A stretch of 64,000 nucleotides of DNA, taken from the NCBI GenBank assembly GCA_944472135.2, contig OX235265.1, forward strand, positions 56,679,112 through 56,743,111. Direction: 5' to 3'. The notes beneath the pieces were generated by a model. The model searched no databases and was not told where the DNA came from. It saw only the letters and a list, made by a program, of their open reading frames with translations. Positions 45,864 to 64,000 of this stretch are shown here, piece by piece. How positions within the stretch are numbered: position 1 is the first letter of the stretch; each line of letters starts with the position of its first letter. A program made the position numbers and the translations under genes. The DNA comes from Trichobilharzia regenti. Its lineage: Eukaryota > Platyhelminthes > Trematoda > Strigeidida > Schistosomatidae.

Positions 45864-47034
45864 TCAATAATCTTTCAACTCCTCTTCACACGATCTCCTC
45901 CATGTCACCTTTGGACGTCCTACTCGTCTCTTCCCTTTCGGGTTCCACTCGAGGGCTTGACGCGCGATGTCACCCAGCGGTCTCCTCAGCGAATGTCCGA
46001 TCCATCTCCACTTTCTCCTGCATATTTGTCGGGCGATTGGTTCTTGCTTTGTTTGTTCCCATAGTTTCATGTTGGTGATTCTTTCCGGCCATCTGATCTT
46101 CAGTATATGGTGATAGTTGACAGTTGTTGATACAGGTCTGCAAGCGTGTTGGAAATATTCTTTGTGACCCCCGCCAAGTTTCTGATCCGTATAGAAGAAC
46201 TGACTTTACGTTTGTATTGAAAATCCGAATTTTGTTGTTGATGCTGAGTGACGAAGATTTCCAGATTGATTTCAGGTTGATGAATGTGTTTCTCGCCTTC
46301 CCGATTCTCGCTCGATTTGACATCCTCGTCCGCTCCTCCTGTAGTTGAGACAATGCTCCCTAGATAAGTGAGTGAATGAAGTAACCTCTTTCAAATCCCT
46401 CCCGTTGATGGTGATTGACGTTGGATGTTGTTGCTGTTGTTGGTTGGTTATTTTCATAACCTCCGTCTTGTCTATGTTTACCTGGAGTCCTGTCTTTGCT
46501 GCTTCTTCGACCAGTTTGTCGGTTTTCGCTTGTAAGTCTTCGATTGTGTGACATCAAACATAAATCATCCACGCGCGAAATCCAGGTCTTCTAGGTTCTT
46601 CACGTCGGTCCCTGTCTTCTCGTTTCCCACTGTCTGACGCATAATCCAGTCCACCACAATTAGGAATATCATTGGTGATAGTAAGCACCCTTGTCTGACT
46701 CCTGTGTTTACTCCAAACGCCTCGCTGAGTCTTCCGTTGTGGATCACTTGGTAGGTGCCGTTGTCGTACAGCTGTTGAATAAGGTTGATGAATATTTGGG
46801 GTACGCCATAGTACTCGAGTAATTTCCAAATTACTTCACGATCAACGCTGTCGAAGGCCTTCTCAAAGTCTATAAAGTTGAGGTAGAGGTTTGATTGCCA
46901 TTCCATGCTTTGTTCGATGATGATGCGTAGAGTTGCAATTTGGTCAGTACATGATTTGCCTTTCCTGAATCCAGCTTGTTCTGGTCGGAGTTCTGTCTCC
47001 AGTGCGTCCTTTAATCTCTCCAGGATGATGCGAC
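45864..47034 (-). pseudogene. RTE-like RT catalytic and C-terminal part
   Basis: In shifted frames: DFEKAFDSVDREVIWKLL (motif A), GVRQGCLLSPMIFLIVVDWI (motif B), a damaged motif C region near 46570, then GSETWRGSQR and the C-terminal KWRWIGHSLRRPLGD and GRPKVTWRRSCEEELKDY. Several frameshifts follow motif B. Confidence 0.75.
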
Positions 47035-48771
47035 TCAGGATTTTACTTGGCGTCCACGCCAGTTCTTGCAGAGTCCTAAGTCTCCCTTCTTTGGTAGTTT
47101 CACGAGGTAACCTTTCCTCCAGTCAGTAGGCACCTTTCCCTCCTTCCAGACCTTTTGCAATAATGGAGTCAGCATGTCTGCTGTCGTCTCTGGGTCCGCT
47201 TTCAGTGCTTCAGGGGGTATTCCATCTGGTCCGGCTGCTTTTCCAGCTTTCAGAAGCTTGATTGCGTTCAAGACTTCAGCTCTCGTTGGAGGATTGGTGT
47301 CAACTTGCAGTTGTGTGTGCGCTGTTGTTGGTATTTCTGGACGGGTTGCAGGTGGTGGTCGGTTCAAGAGTCCTTTGAAGTGATCCATCCATTGTTTAAT
47401 CTGTTTTTCTTCCTTGGTAATTGGGTTCCCTTGGCTGTCTTTTATAGGTTTCGCTTGTGTTGATCTCTTCCCGGATAGAGATTTGGTTATCTGATATAGT
47501 GTCCTCAGGTCCCTTTTGCCTGCTGCCTTCTCAGCTTCAGTGGCCAGGTTGTCGTAGAATCGTCTTTTGTCCTTCCTAGCACTTTTCTTCACTTCTTTGT
47601 CCAGTGCTGTGTAAGTTGAGCTCAGCGTCTCCTTCTCCTGTCCGTCCTTGCATTGAATCATTTTCTCTTTCACCATTCTCCTCTCTTCTATTAATTTCCA
47701 AGTGTCCGTTGAGAGCCATTCCTTGTCTTGTCTCTTCTTTCTTCCTAGAACCGTTGAACACGTTTCGTTGAGAATCGCCTTCAGAGACTTCCAATGTTCT
47801 TCCACGCATGATTCTTCAGTGATGTCGCGTAGTGTTTCCTGCTTTGCTCTGACAGTTGCAGTGAAAGTGTCTTTTGTGGTTGTGTCCTTCAGTAATTGAG
47901 TGTTGAACTTGCATTGTGGCCTATCCCCAGCTATCCTCGAGGCTTTTAGTTTCACCTTGAAAGTCCCTTGTACTAGATAGTGGTCTGAACCCACATCTGC
48001 TCCTCTCCTTGACCTTGTGTCCAGTAGGCTCCGTCTCCACTTTCTTGAAATTGAGATGAAGTCTATTTGGTTCTTGGTGTTTCCATCTGGTGAAATCCAT
48101 GTCGTCTTGTGTATATCCTTGTGTTTGAACACACTACCGCCAATCACCAAATCATTGAAGGCGCAGAAGTCTGAGAAGAGTTCACCATTGTCGTTCATTT
48201 CGCCGAGGGCCTCACGACCCATGGTGAGTTCTCTTCCTGTGTTGTCTCCTCCCAGCTTCGCATTCATGTCGCCCATCAGGATTTTGATATCGCCATTTGG
48301 GACGTTGTCCATTATTGCTTGTAGTTGTCTGTAGAACGCCTCCTTCTTCTCTTGTTCTGAGACGTTTGTAGGCGCATAACATTGAATGACTGTAACTTTC
48401 CTTCCTTTTGAGTTGAACCTGGCTGTCATTATCCTGGAGGAGATTGGTTCCCACTGCATGAGAGCTTTGGTTGCTGTTGGTGACATCATGATGGCCACTC
48501 CCTCGGTGTGCTCATGGTTGTCCTCTAGGTGGCCGGAATAGATTACTGTCTCTCCAGTAGGTAGTTGGCACCTTCCAGTTCCGTTCCATCTGCTCTCGCA
48601 GATTCCCAACACTTCTATTCTGTACCTTCTCATTTCAGCGGCTATCTGGGCAGCCTTTCCAGTTTCGTACATTGTACGAACATTCCAGGTACCCATCCTT
48701 ACTTTTGCTTTCATCGAAAGAAGGCACATCGGCTGACTGGCTTCCCGAAGGCTTTCACCAGCCTGCGTCAT
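47035..48771 (-). pseudogene. RTE-like endonuclease and start of RT
   Basis: 578-codon frame, probably from the internal start MKAKVRMGTWNVRTMYE (about 48711). Endonuclease motifs: GTWNVRTM, LGICESRWNGTG, VIQCYAPTN, GDMNAKLGGDN, and GSDHYLVQG. RT begins at EVLNAIKLLKAGKAAGPDGI and KNWRG, where about 16-17 bp are missing compared with the copy at 30150, shifting the frame. Without that loss the frame would run on into the catalytic RT. Confidence 0.85.
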
Positions 48772-48984
48772 TTCACTTCCCCGATTCCAGCGAAAAGTAA
48801 GGCTATTGCTTATGTTTTTAGAATTTTTAATATATTTATTCGTTGAAGTTTCTGTAGCGATTTGGTTGTTTTACAGGGGTGGAGTTGCTAGCACCACGCC
48901 CCAACCCTCCCTCTTTACCCGGGCTTGGGACCGGCGAGAAAACTAGTAAGCTAGTAGCCCAGCAAGCTAGTATCTGGCGAGGTT

Positions 48985-49785
48985 TGCTCGGGGTCTGACA
49001 ATATTGTATTCGCTAGTTTCTTACATGACACTATATGTCTATCCACAACAGTGTTAACCAGTTGGTTTAACGATATCCCGATTGCCCTACTAACGGCTTT
49101 TAGTGCCCTTCTCAGTAAAGCAAAGTCTTTCTTAAGTAGTCCAGGAAAGATTAATGGGGAACAGTAAAGGGGGATGGGTAGAATACAAGAATTGACAAAC
49201 TGAGAAAGCAAAGACTGCTTTATGCCAGACTGCCTAAATTTCCTAATGTAGAACGTTAAGCGAAACATCTTTCTAGTAACTAGCAAGATGTGGGAAGACC
49301 AGGAAAGATCGGTGGAAAAACTCAGCCCAAGGTACTTGACATTGGATGTATTTTCAACCTCTATGCCGTCAATGATATTGGGGCCATGTGAGCTAACTAG
49401 TTGTTGTGGGTCACGTTTACGTCTGAAAGTGAAATTGACTACCTGACATTTAGACGGATTTAGCTTACTACCGTTTGAAGAGGAGCACTGACTAATTTCC
49501 GACAGAAATTTATTTAATTTGGAACAATCTGACTGAGAGTTGACAGGCATAGAAACAGAGAGGTCACCAGCATGCTTAACAAAAGTGGCTACATCAGAAT
49601 GAGGCAAGTCATGTAAGAAAAAAGAAAACGGAAAAGGAGAAAGAATAGCACCTTGAGGAACACCAGCTAAAGTAAGTGAGGTAGTGGAGGACTTTCCATT
49701 GTAGACGGTGTACTGCTTCCTATCAGAAAAATAGGAATGTAGCCACTTATTTGTCCAGCTCTCAGCCTGTGTTGAAGCAGATTCC
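48985..49785 (-). pseudogene. CR1-like element, RT part (split copy)
   Basis: 218-codon frame with FVKHAGDLSVSMPV (motif C altered, HAGD for YADD), then SKCQVVNFTFRRKRDPQQLV and PLYCSPLIFPGLLKKDF. Similar throughout to 54020-55123. Motif B (GVPQGAILSPFPF) lies further 5'. Continues at 45270-45750 beyond the RTE insertion. 49786-49929 is unassigned. Confidence 0.75.
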
Positions 49786-49929
49786 AGTTGGTGGATACAG
49801 TGTAATTATTTCTTGAAAACGGATTTATAGCTACCACATCCATTTCATTTTCCACCACTTCAAGTAAAAATGACCATATTTAGTTAGCAGCTATTCATCC
49901 TCTTATATTTATCAAAAATTTATGGTAAA

Positions 49930-50690
49930 AATTTCCTACAAACTGGAAGATATGCAAGTGTAAAGCAGCAAATTGGCAGAAGAAGCGTCAAAGATGGAAC
50001 TTCAGGTGAACATAGAGAAAACAGGTGATGAAGATTCCTGGACAACAACAACAGCAACTACAACAGAGAACAATCGGCGTAAATGGGAGAAATCTGAAAG
50101 AAGCAACCTCCTTTACCTACCTAGGAAGCATCGTTTCACCTACAGGCGGAAGTGATAGGGATATCAATGCGAGGATCGGGAAAGTAAGACAAGCTCTCAT
50201 TACTTTGAAATCTTTGTGGAGATCAACAGCACTGAGCATGAAAAGTAAGATACGGATTTTCAACTCCAATGTGAAGTCAGTGCTATTTTATGGATCAGAG
50301 ACTTAGCGCGTCACGAAGAGCACTTCGAACAAACTACAGACTTTCATCAACAGCTGTCTTCCCTTAATACTCAAGATCAGTTGACCAGAAAAGATCAACA
50401 ACAGGGATCTCTGGGAGAGAGCCAACCAGGAACCTACTGTGCAACAAATATGTAAGAAGAAATGGAGGTGGATTGGCCATACTCTGAGGAAACCATCAAG
50501 TGACATCACACGCCATGATCTCGAGTGGAACCCGAATGGGAAGCGGCGAGTTGATCATGTGAAGAAGAGATGAAAGCATGTGGGCAAACGTTTAGCCAGG
50601 TGAAAAAGTTGGCAGAAAACCGAACGCAATGGAGACGTGCAGCTGAATCCCTATGTTCCTATAGGAATTAAAGGAATTAATAATAATAAT
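49930..50690 (+). pseudogene. RTE-like 3' fragment
   Basis: Colinear with 30690-31455 of the other copy (SFTYLGSIVSPTGGSDRDIN, then GSET and KWRWIGHTLRK), ending with ggaattaaaggaattaataataataat. Strongly 5'-truncated with stops. 50691-51867 contains no supported gene. Confidence 0.75.
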
Positions 50691-51880
50691 CTAGGACTGT
50701 AGGTACATAAATTTAGACTTCAATCAACCGACAAATCCTAAACAATGAAAGTGAAGCAAATGAGATATTGGCATAGAAAAGTGAAAATTACATTTTCAAT
50801 AATCAGTCACATGATCCAGGTAAAAGCTGTTACAAAAATTATCATTTTCCTGTGCTAGTGTGAACTACCTTCTGAAAATTAATAAGTGATTTAATCAGAT
50901 TTGGACATTTTTCTGCAGCCAATGTAACAGTTTTGAATACCATAAAATTATCCACTACTCTAATAAAAAACCAACGAGCAGACAAAAAAAGATATTTCTG
51001 GCAGTTCCTTTCCATCGAAATTTGTTTCCAAAATTTCACTTCCTCTCATTTATATAGCATAATATTGGTTGTTACACATCTCCATAAGTAAATCAGTTGT
51101 AGAAATCTTCACAGTGACACTGAACCCACCTTTAGAGGGTTAGCTTATCGAAACTTCAGAATTGTGTGTATTGTAAAGTACTTACCACACGTTTAGAAAG
51201 TTTGAAGTTCAGTAGGTCATCATATAGCGTAATATATGGTACCACATTCAAATCTTGACCATAGTGGTACAGATGAAAATACATCTTCGCTTATATAACT
51301 TCTTTCCATGACAGTTAAAATCTCACGAAGATTGTGAATTTTGAAGATATCACTAAAAGAAAATGTGCGGATCTGGAATAACCGACTTCTCCTAACATCT
51401 AGCAAGTAGTTAATTATCGTATGATTATGAGCAATAAATTGCATTCGAAGCATCATCAGAAAATAATACTTCATCACTGTGTTTCCATCAAATTAATTAA
51501 TTATTCCCTGCTATAGTGCCAAAGTCCTATTTTATACTATTAATCCTGTTTCTCTATTATGCAAATTTAGCAAAACTTAAACCCACTTGAGTCACAAAAC
51601 ACAAAATGAAAAGTAATGCTTTCTTGAGTCTTCAAATAGTACGAATATTCGCAAAAATATTTAGGCAGTCTAGTGATATTATGAGGAAAAAATTATTAAC
51701 TAATCAATTAAACATTCACCGGTTGTTGGCTGCCACCGTCAGTTCATAGTAAATACCACTGCTGATATGCATACATGGTGGTAGGACATACCATGCTATA
51801 AATGTAATTCCTGGAAGTCACTGTGTATCAAACGCCTCTTAATTCACTGGTACCATTCATCAACGATCATATGAGATCCA

Positions 51881-52055
51881 TTATAATAAAGGTTTTTGCA
51901 TTTCCCAATGAATGAAAAACAGAACGACATTGTTTTTACTGACGTTTCGCTATTTAATGCTAATAGCTTTATCAAGGTATTATTAAACCGAAATTTACAA
52001 AATCTCAGCGTGTAAATAACAAGGAGTTAAGAAATCAGAAAATAGACTTAGGTCA
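51881..52055 (-). repeat. Left terminal repeat of Penelope-like copy
   Basis: Reverse complement of 53332-53507 with few differences. Includes the hammerhead-like motif on the minus strand at 51941-51977. Confidence 0.8.
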
Positions 52056-53060
52056 ATAGTCGCCGACCTTTTCATGAATAAATTCGAAAATAACATCTTT
52101 TCAAGCATACTGACTCCTAAAATATGGTCAAGATATGTGGATGATACTAAAACGAGACCTACACAATTCATTCCTGGAGAAAATAAACCGTGTATCTCCC
52201 AAAATCCAGTTCACTTCGGAAGCAGAATCAGACGTCGGTGAACTAACATTTCTAGACTGCCTAGTTAAGAGAAAGGAAAACGGAAATTTTAGTATATCCA
52301 TATTCAGGAAGAAAACCCACTCTAATAAATATTTAGACTTCAAATCATCACACCCCATTAGCGCAAAGATTTCGGTTGTTTCAAGTTTTCTTAGACGAGC
52401 ACACTCTCTGATAACAGATGAGGAAGAAAAAGAGGAAGAAATATTAAACATTACTGAAACTCTAAAGCAAAACAATTACCCAAAAACTTCGTCAGCAAAA
52501 TCAACACAAACATTAAGTATGGCCGAAAACGCATTCCGAAAACATGGACATCAACAGTCGTTATTCCATATAGAGCAGAGACGTCAGACGAAATCAGAAG
52601 AGTACTCAATCAGCTTGACATTAGAGTTTTCTTCAAAACATCAGACACACTGCAAAGCAACCTTGTCCATATAAAAGACCAAATCCCAAAAGATTCCCTA
52701 TCTAGTTGTGTCTGTAAAATAAAATGCTTGGAATGTGATGCGATCTACATCGGACAAACATCTCGCGAAATCAAAATCAGAAGAAATGAACACTGTAGAG
52801 CATCTCTGCGACCACCGAGAAATCCAGTTGAACTACAAAAGCTTGAAAAATCATCAGCCATAGGTCTACACGCTATAGAATCAGGACACAAAATTGATTT
52901 TGACAATATTGAAATCGTCATCCAGAAAAAGCACTTCAGGAATCACAAAGAACGTCTAATATCAGAAGCACTTCATATCAAGTGGAATCCAAATTGTCTG
53001 AATATGAATGATGGACTAAGACAGAATTCGACCTGGTTACAGCACCTCCCTACCCCATGA
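52056..53060 (+). pseudogene. Penelope-like RT and GIY-YIG remnant
   Basis: Begins inside the RT at IVADLFMNKFENNIFSSIL, followed by RYVDDT (52131-52148) and a frameshift. The next frame has PKIQFTSEAESD and LTFLDCLVKRKENGNFSISI. A second shift precedes the endonuclease, with AIYIGQTSREIKIRRNEHC and EALHIKWNPN. The copy is a different subfamily from that at 27744. Confidence 0.8.
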
Positions 53061-53331
53061 AGTGACAAAATCAACACGAATATGATAAGCAATTTCATTA
53101 TGTAAACACACACGACTTATAATTCTACACACTGATCAAATCCAACAATCTACACCTGGTTGTGTTATTTTTACCAATTGACCAACTTGGCAACGAAAAA
53201 TGACCCCAGACTTACGAACGATGATCAAGTTAGTAAACTTTGTTTTGATATCATAACAGATACACTATCACCTTTGATATTTAGTTTAATGATCTTCATT
53301 GTTAATTTGACTTTCAATATATCCTTTTAAG

Positions 53332-53507
53332 TTGATCTAAGTCTATTTTCTCACCCCTTAACTCTTTGTTATATATATGCTGAGATTTTGTAAATTTCGG
53401 TTTAATAATACCTTGATAAAGCTATTAGCATTAAATAGCGAAACGTCAGTAAAAACAATGTCGTTCTGTTTTTCATTCATTGGGAAATACAAAAACCTTT
53501 ATTATAA
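53332..53507 (+). repeat. Right terminal repeat of Penelope-like copy
   Basis: Partner of 51881-52055; includes the hammerhead-like motif at 53411-53447. Confidence 0.8.
53411..53447 (+). ncRNA. Hammerhead-like ribozyme motif
   Basis: Core elements in hammerhead order: TTGATAA (consensus CTGATGA), then a 6-bp stem GCTATT/AATAGC (53421-53426 and 53434-53439) with a 7-nt loop, then GAAAC and GTC. Penelope-like terminal repeats are known to encode hammerhead ribozymes. Two core positions differ from consensus here, so activity is doubtful. Confidence 0.5.
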
Positions 53508-53679
53508 TGAATATCATATACCCAATGCCCAAATTGGTTTGGACATACATATGAGATCCAGTTTTTAAAGTACCAAAGTGAAAACAATCTCCAATCAATC
53601 ATATTTTACGCATGATAATATTACCCAACACTACTTGTGAATAGTCAACGTCGTACTTATGAAGAAAGGGTAGAAATAT

Positions 53680-55330
53680 CTTAATAATAATAATAATAAT
53701 AATTGCTTTATTCCAAAAACAGTACTCATGATACAGCAAGGAATTTTCAGCATTCAGTACAATATTGCATCTAATTTACCCAAAAACGACAAAAAAAAAT
53801 TAAAAATACACAATACATAATAGTAATAAAACGATTGTTGTAGCAGCTACGTAGCAAAATACTGTGTGTCATACGGAGAAAAATATGTATAAAGTACAAA
53901 ATTGTAGTAATAATAGTAATACCAACTAATATAAAATAGCAGAGTAACGATTTAAACGATAGAAAGTGTAACACCATAAAATACAGAAAGATGAGCGATA
54001 AAAGGGTCGATTCACTGTACTAATTACATAGTAACTTGTAAGTTTCACGTCTAACAGAGTCTTCGTCACATAAAGTACGGGCTAAATAGGGTATTGTAGA
54101 ATTTCTATACTTAGTAGTACGAGCATATATCTTTTTATATTGACTTCTCGTCCTACCTGATGAGATACAAGGGGACAGGTGTGAATAAAGGGGGTGCAGA
54201 GGGTCTGACATTATAGCTTTTGCCCATTTCGTACAGGAATTTATATGCCTCTCGACTATAGTATTAGCGAGCTCATGCAGTGGCAGACCACAAGCTCTAC
54301 TCACAGCATTTAATACTCTTCGTAATATGATATAATCTTTTTTGAGCAGCCCAGGAAAGATTAATGGAGAGCAGTAGAGTACAATAGGTAAAATACAGGA
54401 GTTTAAAAATTGCAAAACTAAAGGTTGGTTGATACCTGATTGTCTTAACTTTTTAATGTAGAAGGTAAGACGAAACATTTTCTTAGAGATAGATAAGATA
54501 TGGGATGACCATGAAAGGTCAGAGGAAAAAACTAGTCCAAGGTATTTAATACTTGATTTGGTTTCAATTTCCGTGCCATCTATGCTACAGGGATCATGAG
54601 AGTTAACTAGTTCAAGTAAGTCACGTCGATGCTTGAAAGTAAAGTCAAGCACCTGACATTTGGAAGGATTTAACATAAGACCATTTGACTTGGACCAGTT
54701 GTTGATGTCTAACAGAAAGCTATTAAGTTTGGAGCTGTCAGACTCGGAAGTGATAGGCAGTGATACAGTCAGATCGTCTGCATATTTAACAAAGTTAGTT
54801 TCGTTTGAATGGGGCAGGTCATGTAGGAAGAAAGAAAAAAGAAAAGGAGAGAGGACAGCACCTTGTGGAACACCGGATGTTGTAAGCGAGGTAGAAGAAG
54901 ATTTGCCGTTATATACAGTATACTGCATTCTATCAGAAAAATAGGAATGCAACCAACTCTTAGCCCAGGATCCTGTTTGTGTCAATGATAGCTTATTTAA
55001 TAAAAGGCCCCTAGGTACAGAGTCAAAAGCAGATGTGTAGTCTAAGAAAGCACTACGAACATATTTAGCACCTTTGTCTAAACAAGAGACAACATTGTGA
55101 TACAAGACAACCGCAGCATCCAAGGTACTTCTACCATGTTTGTATGCAAATTGTTTAGGATCATTAAAACAATATTTTAATCATGAAACGACTTCACCCA
55201 GAGAACCATTGAAACCATTGAACAGCTGTTCCGTCCCTCTTGGGGGCTCTTCAGTAACAAATTGTTCACTACACATTTTTGAAAGGCGTTTCATGATCAT
55301 TAGCTTACGTTTCTTTAAGAGTTGTATCTT
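53680..55330 (-). mobile_element. CR1-like non-LTR element, 5'-truncated
   Basis: 3' end is an (AAT)n-type tail at 53682-53702 (minus orientation). The coding part is 54020-55123 and extends with damage to about 55330 (DPKQFAYKHGRSTL). 53561-53679 and 55331-57015 contain no supported gene. Confidence 0.8.
54020..55123 (-). CDS. CR1-like reverse transcriptase, C-terminal part
   Basis: Intact 367-codon frame. RT motifs: RSAFLDYTSAFDSVPRGLLL (A), GVPQGAVLSPFLFSFFLHDL (B), NFVKYADDLTVSLPI (C), then the thumb (LNPSKCQVLDF, IKYLGLVFSSDLSWSSHI). The C-terminus ends with TIPYLARTLCDEDSVRRET. The upstream part (55124-55330) is open only in pieces, so the natural start and endonuclease are lost. Confidence 0.8.
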   Translation of the reverse strand: MDAAVVLYHNVVSCLDKGAKYVRSAFLDYTSAFDSVPRGLLLNKLSLTQTGSWAKSWLHSYFSDRMQYTVYNGKSSSTSLTTSGVPQGAVLSPFLFSFFLHDLPHSNETNFVKYADDLTVSLPITSESDSSKLNSFLLDINNWSKSNGLMLNPSKCQVLDFTFKHRRDLLELVNSHDPCSIDGTEIETKSSIKYLGLVFSSDLSWSSHILSISKKMFRLTFYIKKLRQSGINQPLVLQFLNSCILPIVLYCSPLIFPGLLKKDYIILRRVLNAVSRACGLPLHELANTIVERHINSCTKWAKAIMSDPLHPLYSHLSPCISSGRTRSQYKKIYARTTKYRNSTIPYLARTLCDEDSVRRETYKLLCN

Positions 55331-57015
55331 TTCTCAGTTTACAACTACGTAGAAATTACAGTTACTGATATCACCGTACAAAACACAAGAGAATGAGAAA
55401 ATTGTAGCCCCTGAATATTCAGTAAAAAGCAAACTAACTATCAGAAAAAGAACACCACTATTTATCAACAAACTTGTTTTGAGCAAAATCCACACATCGA
55501 CTTGCATAGTTAGCAATAAGTGTTAGCTTTTCCTATCACTGGAATGTGTCAATCGGTTATGACAAAAATTCGTCAGAGCCATACGACGTAGCCCCATGCT
55601 TACATGTGAATATTGAATACTCGAGTCCACTGTTGAACCACAACTGATAATATTGTTGGACAGAAGTTCGATAACATCCTCATCAGATAAGTTTATTTAA
55701 CATAACACACAATGATAAAGTGAATAAAATAGAAAACATTCAGCGAACAGTTTATTACTCAGTATATGAATATGTTCACACGACTTCCTAACCTGCTTTA
55801 CATAGTTTTAATTCCCTGTTAGTTTTTAATATAGTTTTGCATATATCCGGCATAACTGTTGCATGTATTTGATGTCGAGTCAATATATTCGAGTATTTTA
55901 TCCCTTCCCAACCTGTTGTATGATTATTTGCGAGTATAAACATAGAAATGCTCGAGCTTTACCTCGAGACTGCTTAAATCAGTGGGATCGCCCTTCTTAG
56001 ATCTAGCTAAATTCTTATGTTGTGATAACTTAACTGACCTTGCTTTATTAGCTTGGTCTGTACAATTGGCTTAACAGCTATTACATGGTACGTTACATTA
56101 CTTTGCCTATTTGGATCTTTAAACCGACAAAGTTTATCTCTGAGTGAACTGATTGATTTGGATGCCACCCTAATCCTGGCTTTATTAAGAACCCTACGTA
56201 AGAGTTCTCACGTCCCTTTGCTATATAGTTGTACTATCAAGGCTTCGAATTCTTTATTATTTACAATTCTGTTTCCGTCTTTCTCATTGGTCGGAACAAA
56301 CTTCTGATCATATTACAAATTATTTCAGTAAGAGACACCTGTTGCTGTGATCATAACCACATTAGTAATTTAGCAGTAATAACTTATATGATGCCATACT
56401 CGGGGCTCGAGTGTGCTCCTAGTTATGCGGTTCACATAAACTGACTACTGCACGCAACAAAAACATCACTGCTGTAGAAAAAACACGACAGCTAATTGTC
56501 TGAGAAATGAGGAATCAAGATTTCATGTCCCAACTGAAATGAACAAACCTATTTAGAATAAAAGTATATGTTGAAAAGAAGAGTAATAACAATAATTCCA
56601 TTAAGTTTGGAAGCAAAATACTTGAATGCTGCTAGAATACGCAAATATTCCGACAAGATTGTGTTTGAATCCGAGTTTGTTTGAAAAATATTATATTTGT
56701 ATGGAGTAATATGTAAAACATCTAACTGATCAACGCTTGTCCGAACTAAAGTGTGTAAATAATGCGACATAATTATAAATTTAGCATAAGGTAAGGAGCT
56801 ACACGTACTGAGTTGGCGTTAGTATGGTCGAAAACCAACGAGCGCAGAATTTCAACCTGACCCAGTGAGAGAAATTTGAGTATTGGTATCAACAGATCAC
56901 AGGTCAATACAGGTATTGAAAGACAGTCAACAACCTAGCTGTAGTTCCATAAATGACTGTAAACTATCGTATTTGCACGAACGGTAAAGAAAGTGATCAG
57001 AAGAAAAGAAGACAC

Positions 57016-57050
57016 TTTATTAATATTTTTACATATTTTATGTATTTATT
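57016..57050 (-). terminator. Polyadenylation signals of RUVBL1
   Basis: Two AATAAA hexamers on the minus strand (57045-57050 and 57016-57021), 29 and 58 bp past the RUVBL1 stop codon. Confidence 0.6.
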
Positions 57051-57078
57051 ACATATTTTGGTCAGTTTAACAATAAGT

Positions 57079-64000
<6,922 letters not shown>

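Larger units (their letters stand above)
45751..48984 (-). mobile_element. End-to-end RTE-like insertion in CR1-like element
   Basis: Flanked by the 9-bp duplication tgctcgggg (45742-45750 and 48985-48993). About 3.2 kb, with 5' leader (48772-48984), endonuclease-RT frame and a 3' end of AAT-type repeats (45751-45770). Length and layout suggest a full-length copy of an RTE-like family related to Perere-3/SR3; the family name is an inference. Confidence 0.8.
51881..53547 (+). mobile_element. 5'-truncated Penelope-like element with inverted terminal repeats
   Basis: Flanked by catatgagatcca (51868-51880 and 53548-53560), a 13-bp duplication. The left terminal region (51881-52055) is the inverted copy of 53332-53507. 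Between them lie RT and GIY-YIG remnants. Inverted or direct terminal repeats (pLTRs) with 5' truncation are known for Penelope-like elements. Confidence 0.8.

Overview
The window is a repeat-dense, AT-rich stretch of a metazoan genome, most likely a blood fluke (Schistosoma or a close relative); the species cannot be fixed from the sequence. The evidence is the mix of retroelements (Pao/BEL, Ty3/gypsy with an integrase tail like the CsRn1/Boudicca group, RTE-like and CR1-like non-LTR elements, Penelope-like elements with GIY-YIG) and one host gene whose first introns are only 32-35 bp while its last are about 1-1.6 kb, a pattern known from schistosome genes. No bacterial-type genes, operons or CRISPR arrays are present.

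Layout. 1-8640: dispersed repeats and a complete 4.0-kb BEL insertion (E1, minus strand, 1085-5085, TSD gagga) that keeps one 651-codon frame but no protease, reverse transcriptase or integrase. 8648-9006: a solo BEL LTR with TSD gtgat. 9762-16104: E2, a 5'-truncated but otherwise almost whole BEL element (gag, protease, RT, RNase H, integrase, 3' LTR), inactivated by one stop and two frameshifts. 16105-21800: wreckage of an older BEL family, a solo LTR and a CR1-like fragment. 21803-25763: E4, a second gag-only BEL copy (minus). 26452-31470: an RTE-like element split by a Penelope-like element (27741-29699, TSD aaaggagac). 33962-41648: E5, a third gag-only BEL copy (plus), whose gag is split by a tandem array (35287-41070, TSD cata) built from a Ty3/gypsy LTR fused to an integrase C-terminus, repeated four times with a 1.33-kb period. 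45270-49785: a CR1-like element split by an end-to-end RTE-like insertion (45751-48984, TSD of 9 bp). 51881-53547: a short Penelope-like copy with inverted terminal repeats carrying a hammerhead-like motif, TSD of 13 bp. 53680-55330: another CR1-like 3' part.

The only confidently recognised host gene is RUVBL1 (pontin), minus strand 57079-62374, eight exons, reconstructed here with consistent splice phases to exactly 456 codons plus stop. Small possible host exons lie at 5117-5437, 6621-6806 and 25764-25944, none identified.

How the parts relate: three gag-only BEL copies share LTRs and 3' region with the full-coding copy E2, so they look like a non-autonomous family that borrowed pol functions in trans. 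Two of them carry the same nonsense codon at different insertion sites. The BEL 3' region carries three tandem hairpins whose stems show a compensatory base-pair change. These, the LTR-integrase array and the hammerhead-like motif are the main points worth checking.
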